Assembly (NCBI GenBank): GCA_903824295.1
Contig: CAIJWE010000059.1
Coordinates: forward strand, 1 to 64,000
DNA length: 64,000 bases
Origin: an uncultured Chlorobiaceae bacterium
GTDB taxonomy: Bacteria; Bacteroidota; Chlorobiia; Chlorobiales; Chlorobiaceae
Reading direction: 5' to 3'
The notes below the pieces were generated by a model. That model was given only the letters and a program-made list of their open reading frames with translations. It was not told the DNA's origin and did not search any database. A program made the position numbers and the translations under genes. Positions 1-11,958 of the stretch are shown in pieces (the stretch's first letter is position 1; each line of letters begins with the position of its first letter).

Positions 1-123
1 CATTCAGTGCTGTTTTTAGTTGGTTATAAACTCCTGAAAGTGAGTTCATTTGAGATGACGATATTTTGTACCAGACCACATCAATGAGAAGTCCCCTTTT
101 TTACTTCAAATTTCGATTTTTGT

Positions 124-150
124 GGCTATCATGAATTATTCAGGATAGCC
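124..150. repeat. 27-bp near-perfect palindrome at the end of the truncated histidine kinase ORF
   Basis: ggctatcatgaat-t-attcaggatagcc: 13-bp arms with one mismatch around a single central base, overlapping the HK stop codon. Confidence 0.7.
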
Positions 151-2496
151 GTTGTTCTGCTGAATAATGCCATAGACCGTCGAAAGCCCCATTCCGGTGC
201 CTTTTCCCGGCTCCTTGGTGGTAAAGAAGGGCTCGAAAATATGAGGCCGATTTGCTTTTTCAATACCACAGCCATTATCGGTTACCATGAGGGTTACATA
301 ATCGCCTGGCCGAGAACAAGGATTGCCGGTTGTTCCGGCGAGAGGGTCCAGATGTACGATGACGGTTTCGATCATGATGTTACCGTTTCCCTTAATGGCA
401 TCCCGGGCATTGACACAAAGATTGGCAAGAATCTGGTCGATCTGTGATGGATCGATCTTTATCCAGGCTTGTTGGACTTGAGAGATCCAGCCAAGCGTGA
501 TGTTTTCACCGATCAGTCGTCTCAACATGGAGAGCATTCCTTCGATGGTTGCATTCAGATCAAGCACTTTCGGTATCACCCTCTGCTTTCTGGCAAAGGT
601 AAGGAGCTGACGGGTCAGACCGGAAGAGCGAGTTGCAGCCTGCTGGATGGCTTCAAGGTCCTCGAGAGAAAAATCACCCTTTTCGATGGCTATTTCGGTA
701 TGACCAAGGATGACGGCGAGCATATTGTTGAAGTCATGGGCAATCCCTCCGGCAAGCTGACCGACAATCGCCATTTTCTGAGACTGCTGCAGTTGTTCCT
801 CAAGTTTTTCACTTTCCTCTTCCATACGCTTTTTGTTCACCATATCCCACGTTATGTCTCCGAGAACCCCTGTCAATTGAGCATCTTCGGCATTATAAGG
901 GCTGGCTTTGTTACCAAGTTCGAATATTGCCATGACCTTTGATCCCCGTTTTACCGGAACAGCAAGTGTTCGCTTCAATTCGGGTTTGCTGTTCCATGGA
1001 GTTTCCGAATGCCTGATAGTGCTGCTGTCGTTGGAAATCACGAATCGCTGCTCTCGTACCGCATCAGCCAGCACCCCTCTTATCTCCCAGGCAACAGGCT
1101 CTCCGGCGCTTTCTTTCGACCATCCTTCGTTCATGCTTTGCGTTGAACATACAGACCCTGAAAAGAAGAGCTGGTTATCCGAAACAAAGTAGAAAAATCC
1201 TGTTGAGCTTCCTGTCAGTCGTTCAGCTTCATACAGAGCTGTTTGAATGAGTTTTTCTATCGAACAGCACTCTACCATTTCGAGCAGATGAACACGTATT
1301 GCCCTCATCTTCTCAATACGCTTGCGTTCGTTACAATCAAAAAGAACGCCGATTACTCCCCCACATTCAAATTCCGTAAAATATTGCATATGCACCTCCC
1401 CCCAGAAAATCGAATGGTTTTTTCGTCTGAACCTGAATTCAGAACTATGTACCTCGGATTGATTGGAGATGAGCCAGGCAAAAGCATCATCACTTTTCGG
1501 AATATCTTCCTCTGTGATAAATTCCTGGTATGTATGATCAATAACTTCTTCTGGCAGATAGCCCAGAAGTCTTTCCACTGCCGGAGAGACATAGGTGAAC
1601 CTCCCGTTTTTGTCGGCAACAAAAACCATCTCGGAGATTTTTTCAGTAATGGCCCGAAACTTTTGCTCACTTTTAAGCAACGCCTTTTCTGTTTTTTTGC
1701 GTTCAGTGATATCTGTGCCGATTTCTACGATTAATGCTTGATCGTTGATGATAATTTTTTTACCCTTTATCAGAAACCAGCGGAATTCAGAGCCGCCGCG
1801 GAGCAGTACTCTCAATTCCACAGACTCTTCCACATTCCTGCCCAGAATATTTTGCATCTGCTCTTCGAACAGCAGTCGCTCATCAGGATGAATGAATTCT
1901 CTGACATCAGTTCTGGCTACCTCGCGTTCCGATTTGCCGACGATTGCATCACGCAGATAGGGGTTCCATGCGGCAAGTCGCCCTTCAGCATCAATAAGAC
2001 AGAACATTCCGGGAGTTGCCTCAATAAGGGCATGGTTGAAAGCCTGTTCATGGAACAGAGAGTGGCGGATTTGTTTGAGTTCGGTAATATCTTCGGCGAT
2101 AATTAAAAGATGATCAATCTTTCCATCCTGAGAGCGTGAAGGATAGACTGTATGCTGGAGGGTTCGATTGCTCCGTTCATCTTCAAATGAGAGCCGTTTG
2201 CCGGTGCGCATGACCTCCTCAGCCTTTTCCCTGCGTTTTGCTGCCAGTTCCGGTGAAAGCAGATCATAAATATTCGTGCCAATGCACTCCTGTAAGCTTT
2301 TACCTATTCTGGAAGCAAAGGCCTTGTTTGCATCAACGATTTTGCCGGAGCACTCCATAAGAAAAACAGATTCAGGAGAGGAATCAAACAAGACCGATAC
2401 GCTTATAAAGGGTTGTTGTGCAGTATGGTCAGTTGCTCCTCTCTCGTCACGCTCCTGGTTCTGCATAAGGGTGTTGTTGATATTTTTTGCTGACAC
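136..2496 (-). CDS. PAS/GAF-domain sensor histidine kinase, C-terminally truncated
   Basis: Several PAS-like repeats (e.g. [34 protein letters not shown]), H-box [27 protein letters not shown]1 boxes ([18 protein letters not shown]) and [28 protein letters not shown] stops at QQNNGYPE, before the end of the ATPase domain. Confidence 0.88.
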   Translation of the reverse strand: MSAKNINNTLMQNQERDERGATDHTAQQPFISVSVLFDSSPESVFLMECSGKIVDANKAFASRIGKSLQECIGTNIYDLLSPELAAKRREKAEEVMRTGKRLSFEDERSNRTLQHTVYPSRSQDGKIDHLLIIAEDITELKQIRHSLFHEQAFNHALIEATPGMFCLIDAEGRLAAWNPYLRDAIVGKSEREVARTDVREFIHPDERLLFEEQMQNILGRNVEESVELRVLLRGGSEFRWFLIKGKKIIINDQALIVEIGTDITERKKTEKALLKSEQKFRAITEKISEMVFVADKNGRFTYVSPAVERLLGYLPEEVIDHTYQEFITEEDIPKSDDAFAWLISNQSEVHSSEFRFRRKNHSIFWGEVHMQYFTEFECGGVIGVLFDCNERKRIEKMRAIRVHLLEMVECCSIEKLIQTALYEAERLTGSSTGFFYFVSDNQLFFSGSVCSTQSMNEGWSKESAGEPVAWEIRGVLADAVREQRFVISNDSSTIRHSETPWNSKPELKRTLAVPVKRGSKVMAIFELGNKASPYNAEDAQLTGVLGDITWDMVNKKRMEEESEKLEEQLQQSQKMAIVGQLAGGIAHDFNNMLAVILGHTEIAIEKGDFSLEDLEAIQQAATRSSGLTRQLLTFARKQRVIPKVLDLNATIEGMLSMLRRLIGENITLGWISQVQQAWIKIDPSQIDQILANLCVNARDAIKGNGNIMIETVIVHLDPLAGTTGNPCSRPGDYVTLMVTDNGCGIEKANRPHIFEPFFTTKEPGKGTGMGLSTVYGIIQQNNGYPE

Positions 2497-2645
2497 GTCA
2501 ATATTTTCAAAATGAGCATTTTTCCTTTAACTCATTATTCAATCATCAAAATCCATTGTTCGATCAAACTCCTTGTAAAAAGAAGGCCACAATTATCATG
2601 CTCACCATTTTGCAACTTCCAGGAATAGATGCTGGCCCTATTGGT

Positions 2646-2975
2646 TTACCTCCCCCCGGAAAATACTTTCAGCCCGATAACGCCACTGATGATCAGCAGC
2701 AGGCATAAAATTCGCGCCAGGTCACGTGGTTCATCAAAAAAAATCATGCCAAACGTAGCCACGCCGACGGCTCCGATGCCTGTCCAGACGGCGTAGGCGG
2801 TGCCGACCGGTATGGCTTTCATGGCAAGAGAGAGGAACCAGAAGCTTGCAATCATGGCTGTCGCCGTTAAAAGCGATGGTATGGGGCGGGTAAAGCCCTC
2901 GGTGTATTTGATACTGAGAGCCCAGCCGCACTCCAGACAACCGGCAATGACAAGGTAGACCCAGGAAATCGTCAT
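2646..2975 (-). CDS. SMR family transporter, SugE/Gdx-like
   Basis: About 109 aa, four TM segments; [25 protein letters not shown] and [15 protein letters not shown] are typical of the SugE/Gdx subfamily. Confidence 0.85.
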   Translation of the reverse strand: MTISWVYLVIAGCLECGWALSIKYTEGFTRPIPSLLTATAMIASFWFLSLAMKAIPVGTAYAVWTGIGAVGVATFGMIFFDEPRDLARILCLLLIISGVIGLKVFSGGR

Positions 2976-2981
2976 CCGGAA

Positions 2982-4115
2982 TTAAATTTTAATCCAGCGT
3001 TGAAGTTTGTCGGATTTTCGGGCAGCATGCATGACTTTCTGGATCATAAGACCATCAGCAAAGCCTGCGGCATCATGCAGCCTTTTCTCCTTGTTCTTGA
3101 GCGCCTTGACAATCCGATGGGCAAGAAAGGCAAAGCCGACAGCGAAAATACCGTGAACGGCGAGTGACGACTGGCGAATTTTTTCCTGCAAAACAAGCTC
3201 GTCCCACGAGAGCATCGGTTCAATCAGCTTCCACCGGGGGGCATCAATCAGGCTGCGGCCCACCTTTGCTTCGTCATTTGCAACTTCCCACAACCGTCCT
3301 GCCCCGTCAAGCCTGATAGTTTTGAGACTGCCCACCACTTCAAATGAAAACCAGGTGTAGGCGCCAACGGTGGTGACGTGCATTAAAGACGAGCTTCCGA
3401 GGGCAACCGATGAGGGGCCAAACTTCATCATCATAGCAAAGTGATCATCCGACGTGACACGGCACGCCTTCCCCGACTTGTCGGGGCGAGAGGAAATACT
3501 GGTTCCAAGGTTGCAGGATACCTTGGAAATTTCGCCAACAAGGAACCGGTTAAGATCAATCAGATGGGAGCCGAGAGCACCGAGGGCTCCCCCCCCCTTT
3601 TCGGCGTCACACCACCATGACCAGGGCATGTCGGGGCGGTTGCGTGAAGCGAGGTTCATAACGGCACGCACTTCATACACTTTGCCAATCTCTCCGCTCT
3701 CAATCATCTGTTTCATGCAGCGAACGCCGGGATGAAAGCGGAGCTGATGGTCGATGAGGGCAAAACCGGGGGCTGTGGCGGCAACGTCAACCATGTCGGT
3801 GGCATCCGAAACATTGAGCGCAAAGGGTTTTTCGCAGAGCACACTTTTGCCGCTCTGGAGCACTCCGCAGACCATCTCCCTGTGAAGGTAAGTCGGCGTG
3901 GTAACACAGACCAGGTCAAGGTCACACTGCAGCATGTCGCGCCAGTCGGCAAAGCCCTTCTGGATATCGAACATCTTCATGAACTTCTGGCGATGCAACT
4001 CCGTCGGGCTTGCCACAGCGGCAAGCTCCACATTCTCCATCAGCGAAAAGGCCGGAGCCTGGGCAATTCTTGACCAGCCACTGCCGATAAAGCCTACTTT
4101 TATCTTTTTTGTCAT
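2982..4115 (-). CDS. Gfo/Idh/MocA family oxidoreductase
   Basis: N-terminal [18 protein letters not shown] Rossmann motif, CEKPFALN motif, [19 protein letters not shown]. Confidence 0.88.
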   Translation of the reverse strand: MTKKIKVGFIGSGWSRIAQAPAFSLMENVELAAVASPTELHRQKFMKMFDIQKGFADWRDMLQCDLDLVCVTTPTYLHREMVCGVLQSGKSVLCEKPFALNVSDATDMVDVAATAPGFALIDHQLRFHPGVRCMKQMIESGEIGKVYEVRAVMNLASRNRPDMPWSWWCDAEKGGGALGALGSHLIDLNRFLVGEISKVSCNLGTSISSRPDKSGKACRVTSDDHFAMMMKFGPSSVALGSSSLMHVTTVGAYTWFSFEVVGSLKTIRLDGAGRLWEVANDEAKVGRSLIDAPRWKLIEPMLSWDELVLQEKIRQSSLAVHGIFAVGFAFLAHRIVKALKNKEKRLHDAAGFADGLMIQKVMHAARKSDKLQRWIKI

Positions 4116-4128
4116 AATTTTTCACAAA

Positions 4129-4154
4129 AAAAGGGTGACCGAAATCACCCTTTT
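4129..4154 (-). terminator. Rho-independent terminator-like hairpin downstream of hemN
   Basis: aaaagggtga-ccgaaa-tcaccctttt: perfect 10-bp inverted repeat; on the minus strand followed by a T-run. Confidence 0.75.
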
Positions 4155-4178
4155 GCATTGATATTGAGAGTCTTTCGC

Positions 4179-5597
4179 TCAACCAGGTTGCTGAGCTTTT
4201 GCAAGTCGGGCTTTCTCGATGTAGGTCTTCTGGATATCGCGTGAAACGTTATAGGCCTTTGAGAGGCTGTCGGAGCTCCAGAGCCTTGCGTCGAAGGCCA
4301 TACAGATATTTCGGAGAAACGGAATGCCCGCTTCGGTGACCCTGACGCTCTTGTCACCCAGAACCACGATGCCGTCGTTCTGCATGTCTTCGAGGCGGTA
4401 GAGGGCAATGTCGAGTTCGTCAGTGTAGAGCTTGGGATCTTCCCATGAGGTCTCCTGCTTGCACATCAGGTTGAGGATGTGGCGGCGAAGCACCAGATCT
4501 TCATCGGTCAGCAGGTGGCCGCGATGGAGCGGGAACCGCCCTTCGTTGACGGCCTTTATATAGGATTCATCGTCGCGCTCGTTCTGGGCAAATGCGTACC
4601 AGGTGTCGCTGATGGAGGATGAGCCGATCGCCAGCATCATCTGTGTGGTGTTTTCGGTATAGCCCATGAAGTTACGGTGCAGTGTGCCGTTTTTCGCCGC
4701 AATGTAGAGCGCATCACCTTCAATGGCGAAATGGTCCATGCCAATTTCGTGGTAGCCGATGGATTCAAGCATGGCGCTTCCCTTGTCGTAGAGCTCCTGC
4801 TTGACGTCGCCAACCGGCAGATCCTCTTCCTTGAACTTCCGCTGCCCTTCGTACATGTGCGGGTTGTGACCGTAGGCGTAGAAGGCAAGGCGGTCAGGTT
4901 TCAGCTCCATGACCTTCTGGATGGTGTCGGTTATAGTGGCCATCGTCTGTTTTGGCAGGCCGTAGACAAGATCAAAATTGACTGAGGTAAAGCCGATTTC
5001 GCGAGCCAGGTCAACCTTTTCCTTGACCAGCTCGAATGACTGGAGGCGATTGATCTCCTGCTGCACAATCGGATCGAAATCCTGGATACCGAAACTCATG
5101 CGGCGGAAGCCGACACTGTAGAGCGCTTCGAGGTGCTCTTTTGAGGTTGACTTGGGGTTGGTCTCAAAGCTGAACATGTAGTTGTCCATCTTGTTGACAT
5201 CCTTGCAGATTCCATTGATGAGCCTGACAAGATTTTCAGGGCTGAAGAAGGTTGGCGTGCCGCCGCCGATGTGCAGCTCCTTGACGTTGAGACGACCGGG
5301 AAAAACATCAAGGTACATCTGCCACTCTTTGAGCAGTGCCTCAAGATAAGGGGTTTCGTAGGAGTGATCCTGGGTACGGTGAGCGTTGCAGCCGCAGAAG
5401 TAACAGTGGTTCTCACAGTAAGGAATGTGAATGTACAGGCTGATTCCGGTGGTCTCGTTGCTGTCGTTAAAACCTTTGACCATGGCCTCTTTCCACTGCT
5501 CCTGGGTAACGCCATCGGTGCTCCATGAGGGAATGGTGGGATAACTGGTGTAACGGGGACCGGGATTGCTGTACTTTACTGCGAGATTGGTTGCCAT
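4179..5597 (-). CDS. hemN: Oxygen-independent coproporphyrinogen III oxidase / radical SAM HemN
   Basis: [14 protein letters not shown]-terminus; radical SAM motif [24 protein letters not shown]. Confidence 0.95.
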   Translation of the reverse strand: MATNLAVKYSNPGPRYTSYPTIPSWSTDGVTQEQWKEAMVKGFNDSNETTGISLYIHIPYCENHCYFCGCNAHRTQDHSYETPYLEALLKEWQMYLDVFPGRLNVKELHIGGGTPTFFSPENLVRLINGICKDVNKMDNYMFSFETNPKSTSKEHLEALYSVGFRRMSFGIQDFDPIVQQEINRLQSFELVKEKVDLAREIGFTSVNFDLVYGLPKQTMATITDTIQKVMELKPDRLAFYAYGHNPHMYEGQRKFKEEDLPVGDVKQELYDKGSAMLESIGYHEIGMDHFAIEGDALYIAAKNGTLHRNFMGYTENTTQMMLAIGSSSISDTWYAFAQNERDDESYIKAVNEGRFPLHRGHLLTDEDLVLRRHILNLMCKQETSWEDPKLYTDELDIALYRLEDMQNDGIVVLGDKSVRVTEAGIPFLRNICMAFDARLWSSDSLSKAYNVSRDIQKTYIEKARLAKAQQPG

Positions 5598-5796
5598 TGT
5601 TATCTTTCCTCTGCAAGTATTATTTTTTTAAATTGGTTCTCGTGAAAATACATAAAACTCGGCAATTTCATAAATCGTTATACCACAAACCACCTTGAAA
5701 TCCCTGTTTTTCAAGGCATCAGTGGTTGATCGCCAGGGTGGCGTCGCCGAAGATCTTCTATTCTCAAACCGCTTACTGATAAATTAATCAAGGAGC

Positions 5797-6330
5797 ATGT
5801 GTATGCAACAAAAAACAGAAGCTGTCAAGAAGCCGGTTATCGGCATTCTCATGGGTTCAGATTCAGATTTCGACATTATGAGGGAGGCCTCACTGGTCTG
5901 TGAGGAGTTCGGGATTGCCTCCGAAATCTCCGTGATTTCTGCACACCGTACACCGCATGACCTTGAGGTGTATGCTACGTCAGCCATTGAGCGCGGCCTG
6001 AAGGTCATTATCGCCGGAGCTGGCGGAGCGGCACATTTACCCGGTGTCACGGCAGCCATGACGGTTTTGCCGGTTATTGGCGTGCCGATTTTCAGCAAAA
6101 AACTCAACGGTCAGGACTCACTTTACTCTATCGTGCAGATGCCCGCCGGGATTCCGGTGGCAACCGTTGGTATTGATAATGCACGGAATGCCGCCCTGCT
6201 TGCTGTCCAGATTCTTGCACTCTCTGATGAGGCGCTGATGGCGACCCTCATCGAGTTCCGCAATAAACTTGCCGACGCATCCCGGCAGAAAACCGCAAAA
6301 ATCCGCGAAAAGCTCCATGCAAAAAGCTGA
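5797..6330 (+). CDS. purE: N5-carboxyaminoimidazole ribonucleotide mutase
   Basis: [42 protein letters not shown]. Confidence 0.95.
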   Translation: MCMQQKTEAVKKPVIGILMGSDSDFDIMREASLVCEEFGIASEISVISAHRTPHDLEVYATSAIERGLKVIIAGAGGAAHLPGVTAAMTVLPVIGVPIFSKKLNGQDSLYSIVQMPAGIPVATVGIDNARNAALLAVQILALSDEALMATLIEFRNKLADASRQKTAKIREKLHAKS

Positions 6331-6817
6331 GTTCTGGATAGAGAGCCTCCAACTCGCGCCACATCCTGAAGGGGGATACTACCGCGAAACCTACCGGAGC
6401 GAAGATTCGTATCCCTTCACGGATGCCACCCGGTTCAATGGCCCTCGCTCTTATGCGACGGCCATCCACTATCTCCTTCAGGGTAGCAATTGCTCAAAGC
6501 TGCACAAGATCCATTCCGACGAGCTCTGGTTCTTTCATGCCGGCCAGGCGCTGAAGGTGCACATTTTTCCGGAGGTCGGTAAAGCCTCCAACTTTACACT
6601 CGGCCTTGCGCCCGCGAGTGGCCAGGTGGTGCAGGGAGTCGTCCCCAAAGAGAGCTGGTTTGGCGCCTCCCTTGTTACTCCTGAAGAGAAGAACTACGCG
6701 CTGGTGAGTTGCGTGGTCGCGCCGGGCTTCGATTTTCGCGACTTTTCTTTTGCTGACAGAAACTCGCTGCTGCAAAAATTCCCAAGGCACACCGAAATAA
6801 TTGAGCGCCTGACATGA
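6317..6817 (+). CDS. Cupin, DUF985 family
   Basis: [28 protein letters not shown] start; cupin-type [18 protein letters not shown]. Start chosen at 6317 rather than the longer ORF start at 6269. Confidence 0.82.
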   Translation: MQKAEFWIESLQLAPHPEGGYYRETYRSEDSYPFTDATRFNGPRSYATAIHYLLQGSNCSKLHKIHSDELWFFHAGQALKVHIFPEVGKASNFTLGLAPASGQVVQGVVPKESWFGASLVTPEEKNYALVSCVVAPGFDFRDFSFADRNSLLQKFPRHTEIIERLT

Positions 6818-6946
6818 TTGTGGTATCTCATCTGGATGAGGTGCGGATAATTCCCGCTTTTTTTTACTTTGTTCGGTAACGCCCCTGTTTATAAAACAGA
6901 GGGAACGTTAAATATTCACGTCTTATAACAAAAGGTAGCACGATAG

Positions 6947-8251
6947 ATGAAAAAGAGGGTTGTGATTGTAGGTGGAGGATTTGCAGGACTGAATGCGGCC
7001 AGGATGCTTGGCAATAAAGAGGATATTGAGGTTACCCTCATCGACCGGAAGAACTACCACCTCTTTCAGCCGCTCCTCTATCAGGTGGCGATGGCGGCGC
7101 TTGGTGAGGGCGATATTGCCGCCCCACTGCGGAACATGCTGGCAAACTACCAGAACATCACCGTCTTCAAGGGAATTGTGGAGCGCATTGATGTTGAGAA
7201 TAAAATGGTCATAACCGATTTCAGCAATATTCCTTATGATTATCTGGTGCTTGCCTGCGGTGTGCAGCACCACTATTTCGGCCATAACGAGTGGGAAGAG
7301 TATGCGCCCGGGCTGAAAACCCTTGCGCAGGCAAAGGAGATTCGCCGGCGGGTGATGGAGGCTTATGAGCGGGCTGAACGGACAAATGATGTTGTGGAGC
7401 GCAAGAAGCTGCTGACCTTTGTTATTGTCGGGGGCGGACCCACCGGAGTGGAGTTGGCTGGCTCAATTGGCGAAATGAGCCGCTACACCCTCTCGAAATT
7501 TTACCGGCACATTGATCCCAAGCTTACCCGCATTTTTATTGTTGAAGCGGCTCCACGCATTCTTGGCTCATTTTCTCCCGATCTTGCCAGCAAGGCGACC
7601 CGATCGCTTGAGAAACTTGGTGTGCAGGTCTGGACAAACAGCATGGTCAGCGAGGTTGATGCCGATGGGGTGCAAATCGGCAATGAGCGTATCGAAGCAG
7701 CAACGGTGCTCTGGGCTGCCGGCGTCACCGCCATTGAGATCGGCAAAACAATGGATGGAGTGGAGACCGACCGGATAGGACGCATCATTGTCGGCGAAGA
7801 TCTCAGTATTCCGGGCCGTCCGGAAATCTTTGTCGGTGGTGACCTTGCGCACTTTGTTTCGGAAAATGGAACTCCCCTGCCGGGGCTTGCGCCTGTTGCC
7901 CTGCAGCAGGGTCGGAACATCGGCAAAAATATTCTGCTTGACCTGAAAACAAAGGCGAGAAAGGCTTTCCGATATCGCGACAAGGGGCAAATGGCCACCA
8001 TCGGAAAAAACAAGGCCATAGTTGAATTCGGCGGCCTGAAATTTGACGGCATTCTTGCCTGGTTCACCTGGCTGCTGGTGCATATCTACTTTTTGACCAG
8101 CTTCCGCCACCGGGTCTTTGTGCTGCTGCAATGGGGATGGTCATACTTCACCTTCAGCTATGGTGCCCGCCTGATTGTGAACCGTGAGTGGCGCTTCTAT
8201 CCTGAAGCCGATCCCTGTGCTCTTCGGGCAGAGAAGGAGGAGAAGGAGTGA
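6947..8251 (+). CDS. ndh: Type II NADH dehydrogenase (NDH-2) / FAD-dependent oxidoreductase
   Basis: VVIVGGGFAGLNAARMLG, LIDRKNYHLFQPLLYQVA, VIVGGGPTGVELAGS, C-terminal membrane-associating region. Confidence 0.9.
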   Translation: MKKRVVIVGGGFAGLNAARMLGNKEDIEVTLIDRKNYHLFQPLLYQVAMAALGEGDIAAPLRNMLANYQNITVFKGIVERIDVENKMVITDFSNIPYDYLVLACGVQHHYFGHNEWEEYAPGLKTLAQAKEIRRRVMEAYERAERTNDVVERKKLLTFVIVGGGPTGVELAGSIGEMSRYTLSKFYRHIDPKLTRIFIVEAAPRILGSFSPDLASKATRSLEKLGVQVWTNSMVSEVDADGVQIGNERIEAATVLWAAGVTAIEIGKTMDGVETDRIGRIIVGEDLSIPGRPEIFVGGDLAHFVSENGTPLPGLAPVALQQGRNIGKNILLDLKTKARKAFRYRDKGQMATIGKNKAIVEFGGLKFDGILAWFTWLLVHIYFLTSFRHRVFVLLQWGWSYFTFSYGARLIVNREWRFYPEADPCALRAEKEEKE

Positions 8252-8457
8252 TTAGAGCAAGCTCCGCCGGGATGGTCATGGGGCTGCTTCTGGGAAGCTC
8301 GTTTGTCGGTATTGCCCTCTACCTCCTCTTTTTTGCCGATCTCTCCCATGCCACCGCAAAGCAGGATCTCAAGCTGTATGCCCTGCTGACCGGCGCTTAT
8401 GGTCTCTGGCGCTTTATCCGCGTCTGGCTGGCGTGGAAAGAGAGCAAAAGCAAATAG
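8248..8457 (+). CDS. Small membrane protein, overlapping the ndh stop
   Basis: 69 aa, two hydrophobic segments, start overlaps the ndh stop (translational-coupling arrangement). Confidence 0.6.
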   Translation: MIRASSAGMVMGLLLGSSFVGIALYLLFFADLSHATAKQDLKLYALLTGAYGLWRFIRVWLAWKESKSK

Positions 8458-8610
8458 TTGAACGCATGGCAATGTCACTGCTCCGAACACCGTTAATCAT
8501 TACCAAAGGAGTCAAAACAGATGTATAGCGACTTATAACGCATTTTTCTTATACTCCATTACAACGAGTTAGACTATAGTATTTTTTGTTATAAAGATAG
8601 AAAACAGAGC

Positions 8611-9837
8611 ATGAAAAGAGTGGACGTCAACCCGGAGAGCGAAAAAGAGCTTTTTTTTCACAATTATGCCCGGCTTCCCATTGCCGTGACGCATGGCGAA
8701 GGAGTCTGGCTGGTCAGCGATGACGGAACCCGTTATCTTGACATGATTTCGGGAATCGGCGTCAATGCCCTTGGCTATGGTGACCGGCGACTGGTGGAGG
8801 CCATAAGCTCGCAGGCAACAAAACTCATTCACGCTTCCAACCTCTTCATGATGGAGCCGCAGTTTGAGCTTGCGGCAAAACTGCTTGCACTCTCAGGGCT
8901 CTCAAAGGTCTTTTTTGCCAACAGCGGCACGGAAGCCATTGAGGCTGCCATCAAAATAGCTCGTAAATGGGCTGGCCAGTCGGGCGATCAGGAGAAAAAA
9001 GAGGTGCTCTCACTGAGCAACTGTTTTCACGGCCGGACATACGGCGCCCTGTCGCTGACAGCAAAGGCAAAATACAGCGACGGTTTCGATCCGCTCCTTC
9101 CCGGCACAGGCATGATTGCCTTCAACGACATTGCTGACCTTGAAGCACAGGTTTCAGAGAAAACTGCGGCAGTTTTTATTGAGGTGGTTCAGGGCGAGGG
9201 TGGCATTCACCGGGTGTCGCAACCTTTTATTGACCGGTTGAAGGAACTTCGGGAACGCTACCAATTCCTCATCATCGCCGATGAAATTCAGTCGGGCTGC
9301 GGCAGAACCGGCACCTTTTTCAGCTATACGCAGGTTAATGCTGATCCCGATCTGGTCTGCCTTGCCAAACCGCTTGGCGGCGGCCTCCCCCTCTCTGCCG
9401 TGATCGGCAGTGAGAAGGTTGCTGATGTTTTGACCTATGGTAACCACGGCACCACCTTTGGCGGCAACCCGGTGGCATGCGCCGCAGGAATTGCCATGAT
9501 CAAGGCGATTGAAGAGGATAATCTGATGGAGCACGCCTCGGAAATCGGCGCATTTATCAACCATGAGGTGCAGAAACTGGCCGCAAAACATCCACAGATT
9601 CTTGAAATCCGTCAGTATGGTCTGATGGTAGGCATCATGGTCGACAAAGAGGCGAAAGCCTATGTTGGCAAGGCGCTGGAGAAACAGGTGCTCATCAATG
9701 CCACCAGCGTTAACGTTATCCGCCTTCTTCCACCTCTCACCATCAGCATGGAAGAGGCACAACACTGTATCACAACACTTGATGAAATCTTTACCGAAGA
9801 AACAGAAAAACAAACAACAGCAGAGCAAAGCTGCTGA
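8611..9837 (+). CDS. argD: Class III aminotransferase, acetylornithine aminotransferase-like
   Basis: [51 protein letters not shown]. Confidence 0.9.
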   Translation: MKRVDVNPESEKELFFHNYARLPIAVTHGEGVWLVSDDGTRYLDMISGIGVNALGYGDRRLVEAISSQATKLIHASNLFMMEPQFELAAKLLALSGLSKVFFANSGTEAIEAAIKIARKWAGQSGDQEKKEVLSLSNCFHGRTYGALSLTAKAKYSDGFDPLLPGTGMIAFNDIADLEAQVSEKTAAVFIEVVQGEGGIHRVSQPFIDRLKELRERYQFLIIADEIQSGCGRTGTFFSYTQVNADPDLVCLAKPLGGGLPLSAVIGSEKVADVLTYGNHGTTFGGNPVACAAGIAMIKAIEEDNLMEHASEIGAFINHEVQKLAAKHPQILEIRQYGLMVGIMVDKEAKAYVGKALEKQVLINATSVNVIRLLPPLTISMEEAQHCITTLDEIFTEETEKQTTAEQSC

Positions 9838-10066
9838 AAAAGTGGTAGCAGCAATGCCCCTCGAAGCAGTCAACTATATCATGATTGCTCTCGGGGCTCT
9901 GGTGATTGCTGCAAGTTACTGGGGGATGTATCTGGAGCGCTCGGTTGACGGCGTTTTCGCCCTCTTTATAAGCCCCGTAACGCTCATCGGGGCTTATCTC
10001 TGGGTTGCCTTTGGCATACTTTACCGTCCGAAACCCGCAAAAAAGCAGCCGGTTCAGTCGAGCTGA
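9782..10066 (+). CDS. Small membrane protein with two predicted TM segments (DUF3098-like arrangement)
   Basis: Within ORF 9662..10066; start at 9782 or 9854 most plausible; hydrophobic segments [20 protein letters not shown] and [22 protein letters not shown]. Confidence 0.5.
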   Translation: MKSLPKKQKNKQQQSKAAEKVVAAMPLEAVNYIMIALGALVIAASYWGMYLERSVDGVFALFISPVTLIGAYLWVAFGILYRPKPAKKQPVQSS

Positions 10067-10956
10067 AAGCGTATCGGAACGGTAAACCAAACCTGTATGG
10101 GGCTGCCGTTCTGAATGCCGGGATAGTATCTCGACTCCATGACGGAGCGGAGTGCAACGGCATCGAAGACTTCACAATCAGCAGGAATGCGCTTCATGAC
10201 CTTTGCCTTGATGGGTCGGCCATCAACTCCGATAAGAACACTGACAAAGATTTTTCCGGTAATACCGGCGGTTCTTGCCATCTCGGGGTATGCGGGCTTT
10301 TTCTGGTCAAGAAAACCGGGCATTTTTTCGCAGGGCACAAACATCGGCGTTTCATCACCCGGAGAGCCGCTTCCAGTTCCCGAGCCTGACTGTATCGCCT
10401 GTTTCATCTCCTTCTGCGTGGCAACAGTCTGCAAGGGAGGTGCGTCCGCCTGGCTGACCTGCTTGATTTTACCAACATTGGGAGGTGCCGCAACGGCCGG
10501 AGATGATGGAGTAACCGGAACCGGTTCCGGAATGTCAAGCGGTGGTGGTGGTGGAAGCTGCGTTACACTGGTGACAACTTCATAGCACTCAATCATGGGT
10601 TTGTCATCATTGCCAAACCAGCCTGTCAATGAAACCAGTTTCTGCCAGTTGGCCGTGACGAGCCAGAAGATACCCAGAAGCACGATGGCGGTAATGACCC
10701 CATGGCTGAGAAAAAGATGGGCCTGACGGCGAAGGGCAAGATTGCCGTACGACAACCGCCGCAAACGATCAGTATCAAGAAACTCCTCCTGAAAAGACCA
10801 TGAAATGGCCTTGCGGTGAGCTTGATGATGGATGTTATCGAGTTTTGACTGCACCTGAACGAACTCCTTTTCCGGGATTCCTCTCCCAAAGTTAAATAGC
10901 TCTTTGTATTTCGACTGCATCCTGATCGGTATAGTCATCCAAACTGAACCGGTCAA
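10054..10956 (-). CDS. tonB: Energy transducer TonB family protein
   Basis: One TM, Pro-rich linker ([19 protein letters not shown]), C-terminal TonB domain [35 protein letters not shown]. Likely start is the internal Met of [13 protein letters not shown]. Confidence 0.88.
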   Translation of the reverse strand: MTGSVWMTIPIRMQSKYKELFNFGRGIPEKEFVQVQSKLDNIHHQAHRKAISWSFQEEFLDTDRLRRLSYGNLALRRQAHLFLSHGVITAIVLLGIFWLVTANWQKLVSLTGWFGNDDKPMIECYEVVTSVTQLPPPPPLDIPEPVPVTPSSPAVAAPPNVGKIKQVSQADAPPLQTVATQKEMKQAIQSGSGTGSGSPGDETPMFVPCEKMPGFLDQKKPAYPEMARTAGITGKIFVSVLIGVDGRPIKAKVMKRIPADCEVFDAVALRSVMESRYYPGIQNGSPIQVWFTVPIRFQLD

Positions 10957-11416
10957 TTTTCATGAGGTTCAGTTCGTCAATAATATCAACCAGATGTTTG
11001 TACTTCGCCTTTTCGCTGATCTTGACCACAATGACCAGTTTTGCATTGGCCTCAGTCTGCTGCCTCAAAAGCTGGCGCAGCTCTCCGCTCAAGGCCGACT
11101 GTTGGCTGTCGGCAGGATCGTAAAGAGAAATTTTCCGGGGAGCTTCGTTGCCAAGCGAGCAATAAACCATGACGTTATCGGCAATCCTGAGTGTCATCAC
11201 GTTCGACTCAACAACCTTTACCTCCACCTTTTCGGGAGGCATATTGATTTCCATCGTGTTGGATTTTGAAAAGGTCGTTGTCAGCATGAAAAAGGTGAGC
11301 AAAAGAAATGCCACATCAACCATCGGTGTCATGTCGAGATGAAAGCCGATCCTTTTTGAGCGCCGTCTCCCTTTTTTTCGGGAACTGCGGCCACCTGGTG
11401 AGTCAATAATACCCAT
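10892..11416 (-). CDS. exbD: ExbD/TolR family biopolymer transport protein
   Basis: [26 protein letters not shown] motif. Confidence 0.92.
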   Translation of the reverse strand: MGIIDSPGGRSSRKKGRRRSKRIGFHLDMTPMVDVAFLLLTFFMLTTTFSKSNTMEINMPPEKVEVKVVESNVMTLRIADNVMVYCSLGNEAPRKISLYDPADSQQSALSGELRQLLRQQTEANAKLVIVVKISEKAKYKHLVDIIDELNLMKIDRFSLDDYTDQDAVEIQRAI

Positions 11417-11418
11417 GG

Positions 11419-11952
11419 TCAGCGAACCTCCCTTTCAAGAACGGTAATGAGGTTGAAGGTGAGCATGTTTGCCTTTTTGTACACTTTGATGACATGGTTC
11501 ACCGCGTCAAAACCTGCATCGGCATCAGCGCGGATGACCGGACGAAGCTTCTGGTCGGCAAAACGGGCCATGACCACAAACCGGTCAAGCTCATCGCGAT
11601 CGACCTTGAAATTTTCGGCCAGTTTGAATTTTTTCAGGGAGTCAGCAACGGCAACAGCAGAGAACCCCGCTTTCTGAAGCTTGGGTTGCACAACAGAATT
11701 AAAAATTTTTACCCTCGTCTGCTGTGAGGAGACCCCCATGAAAAAGGAGTTGTCGCCACCAACCGTCACGGTCAGAACATCTGACTCGGGAAGCTTCACC
11801 TGCGAATGAGATGAGGGCAAATCAATAGATACTACCTCGGGAGGACGAAACTTGGTGGTCAGCATGAAAAACGTCAGCAGAAGAAATGCGACATCCACCA
11901 TGGGCGTCATATCAATCCGAAACCCGATCCGTTTAGACTTGATTCTCGACAT
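11419..11952 (-). CDS. exbD: ExbD/TolR family biopolymer transport protein (second copy)
   Basis: [26 protein letters not shown] motif; tandem with the first exbD. Confidence 0.92.
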   Translation of the reverse strand: MSRIKSKRIGFRIDMTPMVDVAFLLLTFFMLTTKFRPPEVVSIDLPSSHSQVKLPESDVLTVTVGGDNSFFMGVSSQQTRVKIFNSVVQPKLQKAGFSAVAVADSLKKFKLAENFKVDRDELDRFVVMARFADQKLRPVIRADADAGFDAVNHVIKVYKKANMLTFNLITVLEREVR

Positions 11953-11958
11953 CAGCGA

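Noticed and set aside
9154-9873. 239-aa minus-strand ORF antisense to argD
   Set aside because: Fully overlaps a well-supported aminotransferase gene on the other strand; composition typical of shadow ORFs.
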